64,000 bases of DNA from Taklimakanibacter deserti (GTDB taxonomy: Bacteria; Pseudomonadota; Alphaproteobacteria; Rhizobiales; Aestuariivirgaceae), in contig QORU01000012.1 in the NCBI GenBank assembly GCA_003574785.1, forward strand, positions 1 through 64,000, given 5' to 3'. The notes beneath the pieces were generated by a model. It had not been told where the DNA came from. It searched no databases and saw only the letters and a program-made list of their open reading frames with translations. The first letter of the stretch is position 1. Each line of letters begins with the position of its first letter. This document shows, piece by piece, positions 18,115 through 30,402 of this stretch. Made by a program: the position numbers and the translations under genes.

Positions 18115-18398
18115 GGCTCGCTGCGGTTGAGCTGCTCGCGCAATTCCTTGCCGGTCTTGAAGAAGGGCACGTGCTTAGGCTCGACCGTCACCGGGTCGCC
18201 GGTGCGCGGATTGCGGCCCTGGCGGCCCTGGCGCGATTTCACCGAAAAGGCGCCAAAACCACGCAATTCCACCCGGTCGCCGCTCTTCATCGCGCTGATG
18301 ATCTGGTCGAAGATCGTATTGATGATGCGCTCCACATCCCGGTGGTAGAGATGAGGGTTCTTCTCGGCGATCTTCTGGATCAGTTCCGATTTGATCAT
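18111..18398 (-). CDS. ihfB: Integration host factor subunit beta
   Basis: A 95-residue DNA-bending protein of the HU/IHF family. The start at 18398 gives [20 protein letters not shown]. The family signature runs [21 protein letters not shown], followed by the beta-arm [15 protein letters not shown] typical of IhfB rather than HU. It pairs with IhfA elsewhere in the genome to shape nucleoid and promoter architecture. It sits 22 bases after sppA and overlaps the lapA-like gene. Confidence 0.95.
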   Translation of the reverse strand: MIKSELIQKIAEKNPHLYHRDVERIINTIFDQIISAMKSGDRVELRGFGAFSVKSRQGRQGRNPRTGDPVTVEPKHVPFFKTGKELREQLNRSEP

Positions 18399-18420
18399 TT
18401 TAGGCCCCGCTCGCCTGACT

Positions 18421-19371
18421 TTACTGCAGCGAAGGGTGCCAAACCGAGAGGAGACCGTCAAGTTTCTGCAATTTCGCCTGTTCGGCGAGGTCGGGCAGGC
18501 CCAGCGCCTTGAGGGCGCCGGAGGTGATTTTGAGGCCAAGGCCCAAAAGCCCGTCATCCTCGCTCTCGGCCTTCCAGTCCGTGACCGCGATGTCGTCGGA
18601 AAGCTTCTTTTCCTTCTTTATCCAGTCGACCGCCTTGTCCTCGCCGCCCAGCTCGTCGATGAGCTTCTCGGCCACCGCCTGCCGGCCGGTATAGACGCGC
18701 CCGTCCGACAGGACCTTCACCTTGTCGATGGGCAGCTTGCGCCGCTCGGCGACCAGGCCGGTGAACCAGGCGAAGCTGTCCTGGACCATCTGGTTGGACA
18801 CTTCGCGGGCCTTCTCGGAGAGCGGCTTGAAGGGCGAGGGCTCGGCCTTGAGGTCGCCCGACTTGATTTCCTGCATGTGGACGCCGATCGTCTCGAGCAG
18901 TTTCGAGACTTCGGCCCATTGGAAGATGACGCCGATGGAGCCGGTGATGGTGTTGCCGCGCGCGACGATATGGTCGGCGGCAATGGCGGTGATATAGCCG
19001 CCCGAGGCTGCGACCGTATCCATCACCGCGGCGACCGGCTTGTCCTTGGCGATCTTGCGCACCGCTTCATAGATGGCTTCGGAGCCCGCGGTGGTGCCGC
19101 CGGGGCTGTCGATGCGCAGGATCAGGCCCTTCACATGATCGGCCTTGGCGATCTCCTCTAGGAGGTCGAGGGTCTTCTGATCGCCGGTGATGAGCCCTGA
19201 GATCTTCACGCGCGCGATGTGATCGCTTTGCTTGCTGAGATCGAAGCCGCCGAAAGCGGCGGCGAGCGCCAGGAGCCCGCCGATGAACAGGAGGACGGAG
19301 ACCACACGCCAGAAGGTGAGACGGCGCTTGAGCCGCCGGCGGTCGATGATGAGTTCAGCTTCGCTCGCCAT
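18421..19371 (-). CDS. sppA: Signal peptide peptidase SppA
   Basis: A 316-residue membrane-anchored serine protease of the short (single-domain) SppA type, which digests released signal peptides. An N-terminal basic stretch and one transmembrane span ([20 protein letters not shown]) anchor it. The catalytic Ser lies in [20 protein letters not shown], and the general-base Lys in [15 protein letters not shown]. In gene order it lies between rpsA and ihfB, as is frequent in alphaproteobacteria. Confidence 0.95.
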   Translation of the reverse strand: MASEAELIIDRRRLKRRLTFWRVVSVLLFIGGLLALAAAFGGFDLSKQSDHIARVKISGLITGDQKTLDLLEEIAKADHVKGLILRIDSPGGTTAGSEAIYEAVRKIAKDKPVAAVMDTVAASGGYITAIAADHIVARGNTITGSIGVIFQWAEVSKLLETIGVHMQEIKSGDLKAEPSPFKPLSEKAREVSNQMVQDSFAWFTGLVAERRKLPIDKVKVLSDGRVYTGRQAVAEKLIDELGGEDKAVDWIKKEKKLSDDIAVTDWKAESEDDGLLGLGLKITSGALKALGLPDLAEQAKLQKLDGLLSVWHPSLQ

Positions 19372-19467
19372 TGCGCGGGGGTTCCTTACATGATCCGGGA
19401 TTGCGGTTTTAAGGCCGGCCGGAGGTGCAAATTAAGGCATCGGGAAGGGATGCCCGATTTGGCGTTA

Positions 19468-19514
19468 GAGCAAATCCCGCCAAAGTTGCAGACTTTGGCG
19501 ATAAGGATTTGCTC
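19468..19514. repeat. Dispersed nested-hairpin element, copy 1
   Basis: A two-tier inverted repeat between sppA and rpsA: outer arms GAGCAAATCC (19468-19477) and GGATTTGCTC (19505-19514), inner arms CGCCAAAG (19478-19485) and CTTTGGCG (19493-19500) around a seven-base loop. A 22-base stretch of it (19466-19487) recurs exactly, inverted, at 49018-49039, so it is a dispersed genomic element rather than a local terminator. Confidence 0.75.
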
Positions 19515-19543
19515 CCACATAATAATTTGGCGCGAATCCTTTT

Positions 19544-19567
19544 CGGCGAAGTGATTCCACTTCGCCG
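19544..19567. repeat. Perfect 10-bp hairpin
   Basis: CGGCGAAGTG (19544-19553) and CACTTCGCCG (19558-19567) flank an ATTC loop, 20 bases ahead of the rpsA terminator. It looks like part of the same mosaic of short palindromes as the preceding element. No T-run follows on either strand, so it is not called a terminator. Confidence 0.6.
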
Positions 19568-19587
19568 GGATGCGCGCCAGGAAGAAG

Positions 19588-19611
19588 AGGCCGGGCGTCG
19601 CCGCCCGGCCT
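19588..19611 (-). terminator. Rho-independent-like terminator of rpsA
   Basis: Seven bases past the rpsA stop, on the minus strand, a perfect 10-base-pair GC stem (AGGCCGGGCG with CGCCCGGCCT) closes over a four-base loop. It is followed by the T-rich CTTCTTCC. Position, stem strength and T-rich tail support termination of the S1 transcript before sppA. Confidence 0.7.
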
Positions 19612-19617
19612 TAGGTT

Positions 19618-21336
19618 TTAGTTCTTGGACTCGGCGTCCTTCTTCGCCTTGTTGAGCGCGGCGCCGAGAATGTCGCCGAGCGAGGCGCCCGAGTCGGACG
19701 AGCCATATTGCGCCACCGCCGCCTTCTCGTCGGCGATTTCGAGCGCCTTGATCGAGACGGTGATGCGGCGCGCCTTCGAGTCGATCTGAGTGACCTTGGC
19801 ATCGACCTTCTCGCCCACAGCGAAGCGCTCGGGGCGCTGCTCGGAGCGGTCACGCGCCAGATCGGCGCGCTTGATGAAGGCGGTCATCTCGGAGCCGGCG
19901 ATCTTCACATTGAGGCCGTGCTCCTCGACACCGACGACTTCGCACGTGACCGTGTCGCCCTTCTTGACGCCGGCCAGGCTCTCCATCGGATCGCCGCCCA
20001 CCTGCTTGATGCCGAGCGAGATGCGCTCCTTCTCGATGTCGACATCGAGAACCTGGGCGCGCACATGGTCGCCCTTCTTGTAGTCCTTGATCGCATCCTC
20101 GCCGGAACGCTTCCAGTCGAGATCGGAGAGATGCACCATGCCGTCGACATCGCCGTCGAGGCCGACGAACAGGCCGAATTCGGTGATGTTCTTGATCTCG
20201 CCTTCGACGAGGGAGCCGGTCGGATGCTTCTCGGAGAAGCTCTCCCACGGATTCTGCTGGACCTGCTTGAGGCCGAGCGAGATGCGCCGCTTGGAGGGAT
20301 CGACTTCCAGCACCTGCACCTGGATCTCTTCCGAGGTCGAGAGGATCTTGCCCGGATGCACGTTCTTCTTGGTCCAGCTCATTTCCGAGACGTGGACCAG
20401 GCCTTCGATGCCGTCCTCGAGCTCGACGAACGCACCATAATCGGTGATGTTGGTGACGCGGCCCTTGACCTTGGCGCCGATCGGATATTTCGCCGCCACA
20501 CCTTCCCACGGATCCTTGTCGAGCTGCTTCATGCCGAGCGAGATGCGCTGGGTCTCGGGATTGATGCGGATGATCTGCACCTTGACCGTCTGGCCGACCG
20601 AGAGCACGTCGGAAGGATGATTGACGCGCTTCCAGGCGATATCGGTCACATGGAGCAGGCCGTCGATGCCGCCGAGGTCGACGAACGCACCGTAATCGGT
20701 GATGTTCTTGACCACGCCGTCGACCACCTGGCCCTCGGTGAGGTTCTGGACGAGCTCCGAGCGCTGCTCGGCGCGGGTCTCTTCCATGATGGCGCGGCGC
20801 GACACGACGATATTGCCGCGGCGACGGTCCATCTTGAGGATCTGGAAGGGCTGCGTCACGTTCATGAGCGCGCCGACATCGCGGATCGGACGGATATCGA
20901 CCTGGCTGCCGGGCAGGAAGGCCACCGCACCGCCGAGATCGACGGTGAAGCCGCCCTTGACGCGGCCGAAGATCACGCCGTCGACGCGTTCGTTGTTGGC
21001 CGAGGACTGTTCGAGGCGGGCCCAGGCTTCCTCGCGGCGCGCCTTGTCGCGCGACAGCACGGCTTCACCGAGCGCATTCTCGATGCGCTCGAGATAGACC
21101 TCGACGTCATCGCCGGGCTTGAGGGCGACGTCCTTGCCGGGCTGGGAGAATTCCTTGAGGGCGATGCGGCCTTCGGTCTTGAGGCCGACATCGATGATGG
21201 CGAAGTCGTTCTCGACCGCGACGACGCGGCCCTTGACGACCGAGCCTTCGGCCGAGGTCGAGGTGCCGAAGGATTCGGCGAGCAGGGCTTCGAAGTCGGC
21301 GCGGGTCGGATTGAGTGTATCGGCAGTTTTTGCCAT
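19618..21336 (-). CDS. rpsA: 30S ribosomal protein S1
   Basis: A 572-residue protein with six S1 OB-fold repeats, recognisable by recurring GxVxxITDYGAFVxLE and VHVSEM/LHVTDI motifs. It binds mRNA at the small subunit and is needed for initiation on weakly matched leaders. The start at 21336 gives MAKTADTLNPTRADFEALL; the open frame runs on upstream, but that part is not family-like. In many proteobacteria cmk lies just ahead of rpsA; here the upstream neighbour is a toxin-antitoxin pair on the other strand, so rpsA must have its own promoter in the gap. Confidence 0.96.
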   Translation of the reverse strand: MAKTADTLNPTRADFEALLAESFGTSTSAEGSVVKGRVVAVENDFAIIDVGLKTEGRIALKEFSQPGKDVALKPGDDVEVYLERIENALGEAVLSRDKARREEAWARLEQSSANNERVDGVIFGRVKGGFTVDLGGAVAFLPGSQVDIRPIRDVGALMNVTQPFQILKMDRRRGNIVVSRRAIMEETRAEQRSELVQNLTEGQVVDGVVKNITDYGAFVDLGGIDGLLHVTDIAWKRVNHPSDVLSVGQTVKVQIIRINPETQRISLGMKQLDKDPWEGVAAKYPIGAKVKGRVTNITDYGAFVELEDGIEGLVHVSEMSWTKKNVHPGKILSTSEEIQVQVLEVDPSKRRISLGLKQVQQNPWESFSEKHPTGSLVEGEIKNITEFGLFVGLDGDVDGMVHLSDLDWKRSGEDAIKDYKKGDHVRAQVLDVDIEKERISLGIKQVGGDPMESLAGVKKGDTVTCEVVGVEEHGLNVKIAGSEMTAFIKRADLARDRSEQRPERFAVGEKVDAKVTQIDSKARRITVSIKALEIADEKAAVAQYGSSDSGASLGDILGAALNKAKKDAESKN

Positions 21337-21692
21337 GAGGGTCAGGTTTCCTAACATATCGAGGCTGGCCCACGGTAATATCCGCAGGACCTCCCGCCGG
21401 GCGCCGTCACCAAAATAGGTGCCGGGCGGGCAAACCACGTCATTTCCGGCACATCACGGCCACACCAGGCTTGAACTCGAGATGATCCGGAAACAGGTAG
21501 GGGCGCCTGAGGCTGGACCTAACGCACCCCAATGAACGCGCCCGTCAAAGGCGGGCGGCCTGGACGGCGGGTCTATAGCGAAAGGAAAGGCCCGGGGCAA
21601 GAATTCAAAGCAGATCAGATGAGACGCACCCTCACCAGGGCTTGAAAGAGTCTGAGGAATGTTATATTTATATATAATAAATGGAGATGCTT
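21337..21692. other. Divergent regulatory gap between rpsA and mazE
   Basis: No gene is supported. Facing mazE, TTGAAA (21642-21647) and the AT-rich run with TATATT (21663-21668) and TATAAT (21673-21678) make a plausible but imperfectly spaced promoter. On the rpsA side the leader is GC-rich, with GCCCGGC and GCCGGGC blocks around 21400-21430 that could fold near the ribosome-binding site, as expected for an S1 leader. No promoter for rpsA could be fixed. Confidence 0.4.
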
Positions 21693-21950
21693 ATGCATAT
21701 GACCAATCTCCGCAAGGTTGGTGGTTCCATCATGCTGGCCGTGCCCCCCGCTTTGCTTGATCTCCTTCAGCTGAGCGCCGGAGCCAAGGTTGGCATAGCT
21801 GTTGAAAAGGGCCGGCTGGTCGTCGAGCCACAAGCACGGCCGCGCTACACCCTTGCCGAACTGCTGGCCCAATGTGACTCCTCGGCCAAGCGTCCGGAAG
21901 AGGATCGCGAATGGCTCGAAAGCAAGCCGGTTGGTGATGAGCTTTTGTGA
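21693..21950 (+). CDS. mazE: MazE/ChpS-type antitoxin
   Basis: An 85-residue antitoxin with an N-terminal AbrB/SpoVT-type DNA-binding swap hairpin (NLRKVGGSIMLAVPPALLDLL) and an acidic C-terminal tail that would wrap the toxin. The YTLAELLAQCD segment closely resembles E. coli ChpS. Four in-frame ATGs crowd the start; 21693 is chosen because GGAG lies six bases ahead, while the first ATG at 21681 would put that GGAG inside the gene. It would repress its own operon, and its stop overlaps the toxin start. Confidence 0.88.
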   Translation: MHMTNLRKVGGSIMLAVPPALLDLLQLSAGAKVGIAVEKGRLVVEPQARPRYTLAELLAQCDSSAKRPEEDREWLESKPVGDELL

Positions 21951-22282
21951 TGGAGCGTGGCGACATCTATCTGGCCTCGCTCGATCCGACTTCAGGCCAT
22001 GAACAACAAGGCAAGCGCCCGGTGCTCATCATCTCGCCGGGCGCTTTCAATCGAGTGACGAAAGTCCCCGTGGTGCTGCCGATCACCGGCGGAGGGAATT
22101 TTGCGCGCATGGCGGGGTTCGCCGTATCACTGATGGGCGCCGGAACCAGCACGACGGGCGTCGTGCGCTGCGATCAGCCGCGTGCGCTTGATCTTGGGGC
22201 GCGCCACGGGCGCAAGCTGGAAAGCGTGCCGCAGGCGATTGTCGATGAAGTGCTGGCGAAGCTCGCGACGATCTTGGAGTGA
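21950..22282 (+). CDS. mazF: MazF/PemK/ChpB-type mRNA interferase toxin
   Basis: A 110-residue endoribonuclease toxin. MERGDIYLASLDPTSGHEQQ opens the SH3-like barrel, followed by KRPVLIISP, VVLPITGGG with the usual insert, and TTGVVRCDQPRALDL, which carries the RNA-contact residues. The ATG at 21950 overlaps the antitoxin stop (TGATG); a GTG one codon earlier is possible. Length and motifs are complete, so it should be active when MazE is degraded. It ends six bases before gyrB, which is read from the other strand. Confidence 0.92.
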   Translation: MERGDIYLASLDPTSGHEQQGKRPVLIISPGAFNRVTKVPVVLPITGGGNFARMAGFAVSLMGAGTSTTGVVRCDQPRALDLGARHGRKLESVPQAIVDEVLAKLATILE

Positions 22283-22288
22283 AGGAGA

Positions 22289-25851
<3,563 letters not shown>

Positions 25852-25899
25852 CGCCCCTCCTTACCCCCGTCCAGCACCTGCGGGGAGGGGGTAAATGCC

Positions 25900-27012
25900 T
25901 CACACCCGCATGGGCATCAGCACATAGAGCGCCTGGTCGTCGGAAGGATCGAGAACGATGGTGGGCGAGCCCGCATCGGCGAGCTGGAACCTCGCCGTGT
26001 CGCTCTTGATCTGGGAGGCGATGTCGAGGAGGTAGCGCGAATTGAAGCCGATATCGATGGGCTCCGCTTCATAGGTGGCGGCGATCTCCTCTTCCGCCGA
26101 GCCCGAATCGGGATTGTTGACGGTGAGCACCACGCGCCCGTCGCCGACATTGAGCTTCACCGCGCGGCCCTTCTCGAAGGAAATCGTCGACACCCGGTCG
26201 ACGGCCGAGGAGAACAGCTTGGTGTCGACATCGAGCGTCTTGTCGTTGTTGCGCGGGATGACCCGCTCATAATCGGGGAAGGTGCCGTCGATCAGCTTGG
26301 AAGTCAAAGTGAGGCCGTTGAAGGAGAAGCGGATCTTGGAGGCGGAGAGCGCCACCTCGATCTCGCCTTCGTCGCTCTCGATGAGCTTGACGAGCTCGAG
26401 CACGGTCTTGCGCGGCACGATGATGCCGGGCATGCCCTTGGCGCCCGACGGCAGCGCCACTTGCGCCCGGGCCAGGCGGTGGCCGTCGGTGGCGACGGCG
26501 CGCAGCATCTTGCCGGTGGTGACTTCGTGCAGATAGATGCCGTTCAGATAATAGCGGGTCTCTTCGGTCGAGATGGCAAAGCGCGTCTTCTCGACCAGCC
26601 CCTTGAGATCGGCCGCCGCCAGGGTGAAGCGGTTGGAGAGCTCGCCGGCATTGAGATCGGGAAAATCCTCGGGCGGCAGCGCCTGGAGCGCGAAACGCGA
26701 GCGGCCGGCCTTGATGCCGACGCGGCCGGGATCCGGCCCCTGGTCGAGCTCGAGCTGGGCTCCGTCGGGAAGCTTGCGCACGATGTCATAGAGCATATGG
26801 GCGGCGACCGTCACGGCCCCGTCCTGGGCCACCTCGGCCGCGACCGTCTCGATGATCTCGATATCGAGATCGGTGGCGGTGAGCTTGACGCTGTCGCCTT
26901 TCGCCTGGACCAGCACGTTGGACAGGATCGGGATGGTGTTGCGCCGTTCGACCACGCTCTGCACATGGTTGAGGGCCTTGAGAAAGGCCGATCTTTCGAT
27001 AGTCACCCGCAT
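25900..27012 (-). CDS. dnaN: DNA polymerase III sliding clamp (beta)
   Basis: A 370-residue clamp protein; the dimer encircles DNA and tethers polymerase III. The start at 27012 gives MRVTIERSAFLKALNHVQSVVERRNTIPIL, the canonical N-terminus. The earlier in-frame ATG would add a 12-residue tail. The C-terminus DQALYVLMPMRV is the usual end. It follows dnaA by about 60 bases. Confidence 0.97.
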   Translation of the reverse strand: MRVTIERSAFLKALNHVQSVVERRNTIPILSNVLVQAKGDSVKLTATDLDIEIIETVAAEVAQDGAVTVAAHMLYDIVRKLPDGAQLELDQGPDPGRVGIKAGRSRFALQALPPEDFPDLNAGELSNRFTLAAADLKGLVEKTRFAISTEETRYYLNGIYLHEVTTGKMLRAVATDGHRLARAQVALPSGAKGMPGIIVPRKTVLELVKLIESDEGEIEVALSASKIRFSFNGLTLTSKLIDGTFPDYERVIPRNNDKTLDVDTKLFSSAVDRVSTISFEKGRAVKLNVGDGRVVLTVNNPDSGSAEEEIAATYEAEPIDIGFNSRYLLDIASQIKSDTARFQLADAGSPTIVLDPSDDQALYVLMPMRV

Positions 27013-27071
27013 ATTCTTGGAATCCTGTCTAGCCTGGGCCGGAAACATTAGGCCCGGCGTGCCAGACTTGT

Positions 27072-28511
27072 CTATTGCTGTTCGATGAGCCGGATCAATA
27101 GGGCGACTTCGCGGGCCAGCCGGTCGTCGCTCTTCATCAGCTCTTCGATCTTGCGCACCGCATGCAGGACCGTACTATGATCACGACCGCCGAACCGGCG
27201 CCCGATTTCGGGCAAAGAGCGCGGGGTCAGCTTCTTGGCGAGATACATGCCGACCTGGCGCGGCACCACCACGGACCGGGCCCGGCGCGGCGACAGGAGG
27301 TCGGCACGGGCCACATTGTAGTGGCGGCCGATCACTTTCAGGATGTCGTCGATGCGCACCCGGCATTGATCGGGATTGGCCGACATGTCGCGCAGAACCA
27401 TGGCGGCGAGATCGACCGAGAGCGGCGCATGCGAGAATTGCTGATGCGCGATGACCCGGTTGAGGGCGCCTTCGAGCTCGCGGCCGCCGCCCTGCACCTT
27501 GTTGGCGATGAATTCGACGACGTCGGGATCGACACGGATTTGCGGATCGCGCGCCGCCACCTCGGCGAGGCGGCGGGCCAGGATCTCGCGCCTCAGATCG
27601 AGCTCGGGCAGCTCGATGTCGACCACGAGGCCGCCCATGAGCCTGGAGCGCATGCGCTGGTCGATGGCGTCGAGCTGGGCCGGGGGCGCGTCGGCGGCGA
27701 TCACGATCTGGCGCTTGGCGTCCACCAGCGAGTTGAAGGTGTGGTAGAATTCCTGCGTCATCGACTTGCCTTGCAGGAACTGGAAGTCGTCGATGAGCAA
27801 TACGTCGATCGACTGGAAGAAGTCCTTGAAGCCGATCGTGTCGCGCGACCTGAGTGCCCCGATGAAATGATACATGAAGCGCTCGGCGGTAATGAACAGC
27901 ACCTTGCGTTCGGGATGGCGCTCGCGCACCCGCCAGGCGATGGCGTTGAGCAGATGCGTCTTGCCAAGGCCGGCGGCCGAATGGATGAACAGCGGATTGA
28001 AGCTCACCGGGAGGCCCGGCTGCGATTCCGAGATGCGCTGTGCGGCGGCATGCGCGAGACGGTTCGAGCCGCCGGTGATGAAGCTGTGGAAGGTCTGGCT
28101 CGGATCGAGCGGCGATCCGCGCTCGGTGGCGGGCTGCTGCCCCAGTGTTATGGTGGGCTGCACCGTTGTGCGGGCCGACGGCTCGGTCTGGTCCTCGCGC
28201 ACGATGCGCCGCTCGGCGACATCCTGCGGGCGCTGCGGCACGCCCCTGGTGCGGACTTTGACATGGACATTGTCGAGATGGCCGAGCTCGGCTTCGCTCG
28301 CTTTCAGAAGTTTCTGCGCGTAATGCGTCTCGATCCAGTTTCTGAGGAAACGGGTGGGGACGGAGACGGCCAGCCGGCCATCGGTGCATTCCTCAGGCTC
28401 CATCCGTGCAAACCAGCTTGTATAGAGATCATCGCCCAGCTCGGCCTTGAGCCTTTGCGCGATCCTGTTCCAGCTCTGCTTGAGCTCGATCCCTGCCGCA
28501 TCTGTCATCAC
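27072..28511 (-). CDS. dnaA: Chromosomal replication initiator DnaA
   Basis: A 479-residue initiator. Domain I starts near [22 protein letters not shown] variable domain II runs to about residue 130, then the AAA+ core has Walker [13 protein letters not shown] (about 177-188) and Walker [14 protein letters not shown]. Domain IV carries the DnaA-box reader [18 protein letters not shown]. Two adjacent ATGs (28511, 28508) share the start. The gap upstream is palindrome-rich but lacks clear DnaA boxes, so the origin is not necessarily here. Confidence 0.98.
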   Translation of the reverse strand: MMTDAAGIELKQSWNRIAQRLKAELGDDLYTSWFARMEPEECTDGRLAVSVPTRFLRNWIETHYAQKLLKASEAELGHLDNVHVKVRTRGVPQRPQDVAERRIVREDQTEPSARTTVQPTITLGQQPATERGSPLDPSQTFHSFITGGSNRLAHAAAQRISESQPGLPVSFNPLFIHSAAGLGKTHLLNAIAWRVRERHPERKVLFITAERFMYHFIGALRSRDTIGFKDFFQSIDVLLIDDFQFLQGKSMTQEFYHTFNSLVDAKRQIVIAADAPPAQLDAIDQRMRSRLMGGLVVDIELPELDLRREILARRLAEVAARDPQIRVDPDVVEFIANKVQGGGRELEGALNRVIAHQQFSHAPLSVDLAAMVLRDMSANPDQCRVRIDDILKVIGRHYNVARADLLSPRRARSVVVPRQVGMYLAKKLTPRSLPEIGRRFGGRDHSTVLHAVRKIEELMKSDDRLAREVALLIRLIEQQ

Positions 28512-29040
28512 ACCTAAACCCCTTTAGTTTCTTGTACTCAAGCGATTAGCCGCGCTTTCGGCACGCAACTTCCCATCTTGCGGATCCACTGATCCGCAAG
28601 CAAAACTCCTTTCCGGTTCGATCGAACCTAAGGCGAACTAAATTTAGAAAACCTGGTCACTTTGTAGCCCCGGTTGTGACCTCTACTGACTTACCCATCT
28701 TGCCGTGACGCAGCCCCTCAGGCAGCGCCCAAAGACCATAGCCACAAGCCCGGTCCCGTTACAACCGAAGTGGGGCGATCATCCGTGTGCGGAATTCAGA
28801 ATCGGCTTCGCGCCGATTGACTCTCACGTCACAACATTCGGCGTCAAGTCGTTGACTCGCATGTAAGATTCAATCGCGGGGCCTGGCTGAGTGCGCAAAA
28901 ACCACAGTCATCACAATATTTAGATTCCTCGCTTTGGGCCCGAGGGTTTTTGCCGGCCTTTGCCCAATCGCCTTATCGCACTCCGCTAACGCAATGAAAA
29001 ATAATGAAAATCCTTGCGCCTAACCGTCAGCGGGCTGAAC
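28512..29040. other. Palindrome-rich gap between dnaA and rpsT
   Basis: About 530 bases without a gene. Three perfect palindromes lie 66-136 bases ahead of dnaA: CTTGCGGATC (28577-28586) facing GATCCGCAAG (28591-28600) across CACT, GGTTCGATCGAACC (28615-28628), and CTAAATTTAG (28638-28647). TTGACTC occurs twice, at 28817 and 28852, 35 bases apart. No exact TTATCCACA box was found; the nearest is TGTGGATGA at 29080-29088, one mismatch. Likely it holds dnaA control signals. An origin role is possible but not shown. Confidence 0.55.
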
Positions 29041-29078
29041 AAGAAAAACGGCGCGCCGGGGATATCCTGGCGCGCCGT
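29041..29078 (-). terminator. Rho-independent terminator of rpsT
   Basis: On the minus strand about 50 bases past the rpsT stop, arms ACGGCGCGCC (29048-29057 on the plus strand) and GGCGCGCCGT (29069-29078) form a perfect 10-base-pair stem with an 11-base loop. It is followed by TTTTTCTT (29041-29048 complement). This is a textbook intrinsic terminator and isolates rpsT from the dnaA gene downstream on the same strand. Confidence 0.85.
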
Positions 29079-29126
29079 CTGTGGATGACCGGAAACCCGG
29101 CTGTATTTTGAAACGATTTCAGAATG

Positions 29127-29390
29127 TTACTTGATAGCCTTCACGCGCTTCGACAACCGCGACACCTTGCGTGACGCCGCGTTCTTGTGGACGACGCCCT
29201 TTTGCGCGCCGCGCATCAGTTCGGGCTCGGCAGCCTTGAGAGCAGCTTCCGCGGCAGTCTTGTTGCCGGAAGCGATCGCTTCCTCGACCTTGCGCACCGA
29301 CGAGCGCACCCGGCTCACGCGGTTCTTGTTGATGACGGCGCGGCGAGCCGAAACGCGTGTCGCCTTTTTCGCCGAACTGGTGTTCGCCAT
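29127..29390 (-). CDS. rpsT: 30S ribosomal protein S20
   Basis: An 87-residue basic helical protein that binds 16S r[22 protein letters not shown], then [16 protein letters not shown] and [23 protein letters not shown] match the family from end to end. rpsT next to dnaA is a conserved alphaproteobacterial arrangement. It is followed by a strong terminator. Confidence 0.97.
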   Translation of the reverse strand: MANTSSAKKATRVSARRAVINKNRVSRVRSSVRKVEEAIASGNKTAAEAALKAAEPELMRGAQKGVVHKNAASRKVSRLSKRVKAIK

Positions 29391-29518
29391 GAATCACATC
29401 CTGAAAGTTGAAACCGGTCGATATCGGTTCCATGCAAAAATGCCGCCGCTCGATGTTGAGCATGCGGCCCATGTCCCCTTATCGGTTGGCGGGCTTATAG
29501 TCGCCTGAGCCCGCGCCG

Positions 29519-30217
29519 TCAATTGCCGCCTCGTGCCGCCGCGAGCGCCCCGGCGAAAGCGGATTTGAGAGCGGGATCGCTCTGCGCCGCCGCCATCCCT
29601 TGCAGCCGCTGCAGGATAGACTGGTTCTCCTCAGGATCGAGCTTCGTGCGGATGACTGGATAATGCCGCCCGAGCGCGGCACTCAGGGCCAGAAGCTGGT
29701 CGGTGGTGAAGAGCGGCCCTTCCGCCAGCGTGTCGAGGGTGCCGGCGAGGGCGGTGGCGATGGCGCTCGAGCAGCGAATTTTCTCGGCCTCATCCTGCAT
29801 GTCGAGCGTGGCCAGGCGGTCGATCAGATAGAGCCGGAAGATCTGGATCGCGACAAGCTCGCCTTGCACGTCATCGCCAAGGGCGACAGCATAGCCATAG
29901 CGGCCGCGGAATTCCCCGGTCGCCGAGAGGATGATGAGGATATCCCGGCGCTTCTCCGCCTGGCTCAGCGAGGCGGCCATCACGGCCTCGATATTGCCGC
30001 GGTCGATGAGCCGGTCGAAGAACATCCCGGTCTTCGGATTGCCCTGGCGCGGCAGGGTGATGACGCCATTCTGCACGGCGAAGATCGCCTCGACGTAATC
30101 CCCGGACGACCAGGGGCCGCTCACCGGGAGCCTTTGCGGATTGGCGAAAGCGGGCGCCCCGGCGAGGCCAGCGAGGACCAGCACGGCGGCCAGGCTTTGT
30201 CGCGGCAGAAGCTTCAT
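29519..30217 (-). CDS. Secreted hypothetical protein
   Basis: A 232-residue protein of unknown function. The start at 30217 gives MKLLPRQSLAAVLVLAGLAG, an export signal ending in APAFA. The mature protein is mostly helical, with a TGEFRGRYGYAVALGDD turn in the middle and single cysteine (KIRCSSAIATAL). It appears soluble and periplasmic. It is divergent from the Hsp70-like gene across about 185 bases. No family was recognised. Confidence 0.65.
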   Translation of the reverse strand: MKLLPRQSLAAVLVLAGLAGAPAFANPQRLPVSGPWSSGDYVEAIFAVQNGVITLPRQGNPKTGMFFDRLIDRGNIEAVMAASLSQAEKRRDILIILSATGEFRGRYGYAVALGDDVQGELVAIQIFRLYLIDRLATLDMQDEAEKIRCSSAIATALAGTLDTLAEGPLFTTDQLLALSAALGRHYPVIRTKLDPEENQSILQRLQGMAAAQSDPALKSAFAGALAAARGGN

Positions 30218-30280
30218 GTCCGCTCTCCGGTTATCTTGGGGTAATCTAGCGCATTTGCTGGCGCGGCGCATCTCTTGCCG

Positions 30281-30308
30281 TTGATCGCAGCGACGAGCGT
30301 GCTATAGG
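30281..30308 (+). promoter_or_regulatory. Candidate promoter of the Hsp70-like gene
   Basis: TTGATC (30281-30286) and TATAGG (30303-30308) are 16 bases apart on the plus strand, about 95 bases ahead of the Hsp70-like start. The GCTATAGG form of the -10 is common in alphaproteobacteria. No heat-shock sigma-32 pattern was seen. Confidence 0.35.
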
Positions 30309-30402
30309 CACCCGATCCCCTGGCCATCCCCAGTTCGACAGCGAGCGAAGCGAAACTTTGCCCGCCGCGGGACGGCCGCCGCTCACCTCTCAAGAGCCGA
30401 CC

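Noticed and set aside
19708..21354. A 548-codon frame antisense to rpsA
   Set aside because: Composition mirrors the S1 repeats on the other strand; no start signal or domain; S1 motifs are unambiguous.
28512..29126. Chromosomal origin between dnaA and rpsT
   Set aside because: No cluster of DnaA boxes and no strongly AT-rich unwinding stretch; only one near-consensus box. Left as possible, not called.
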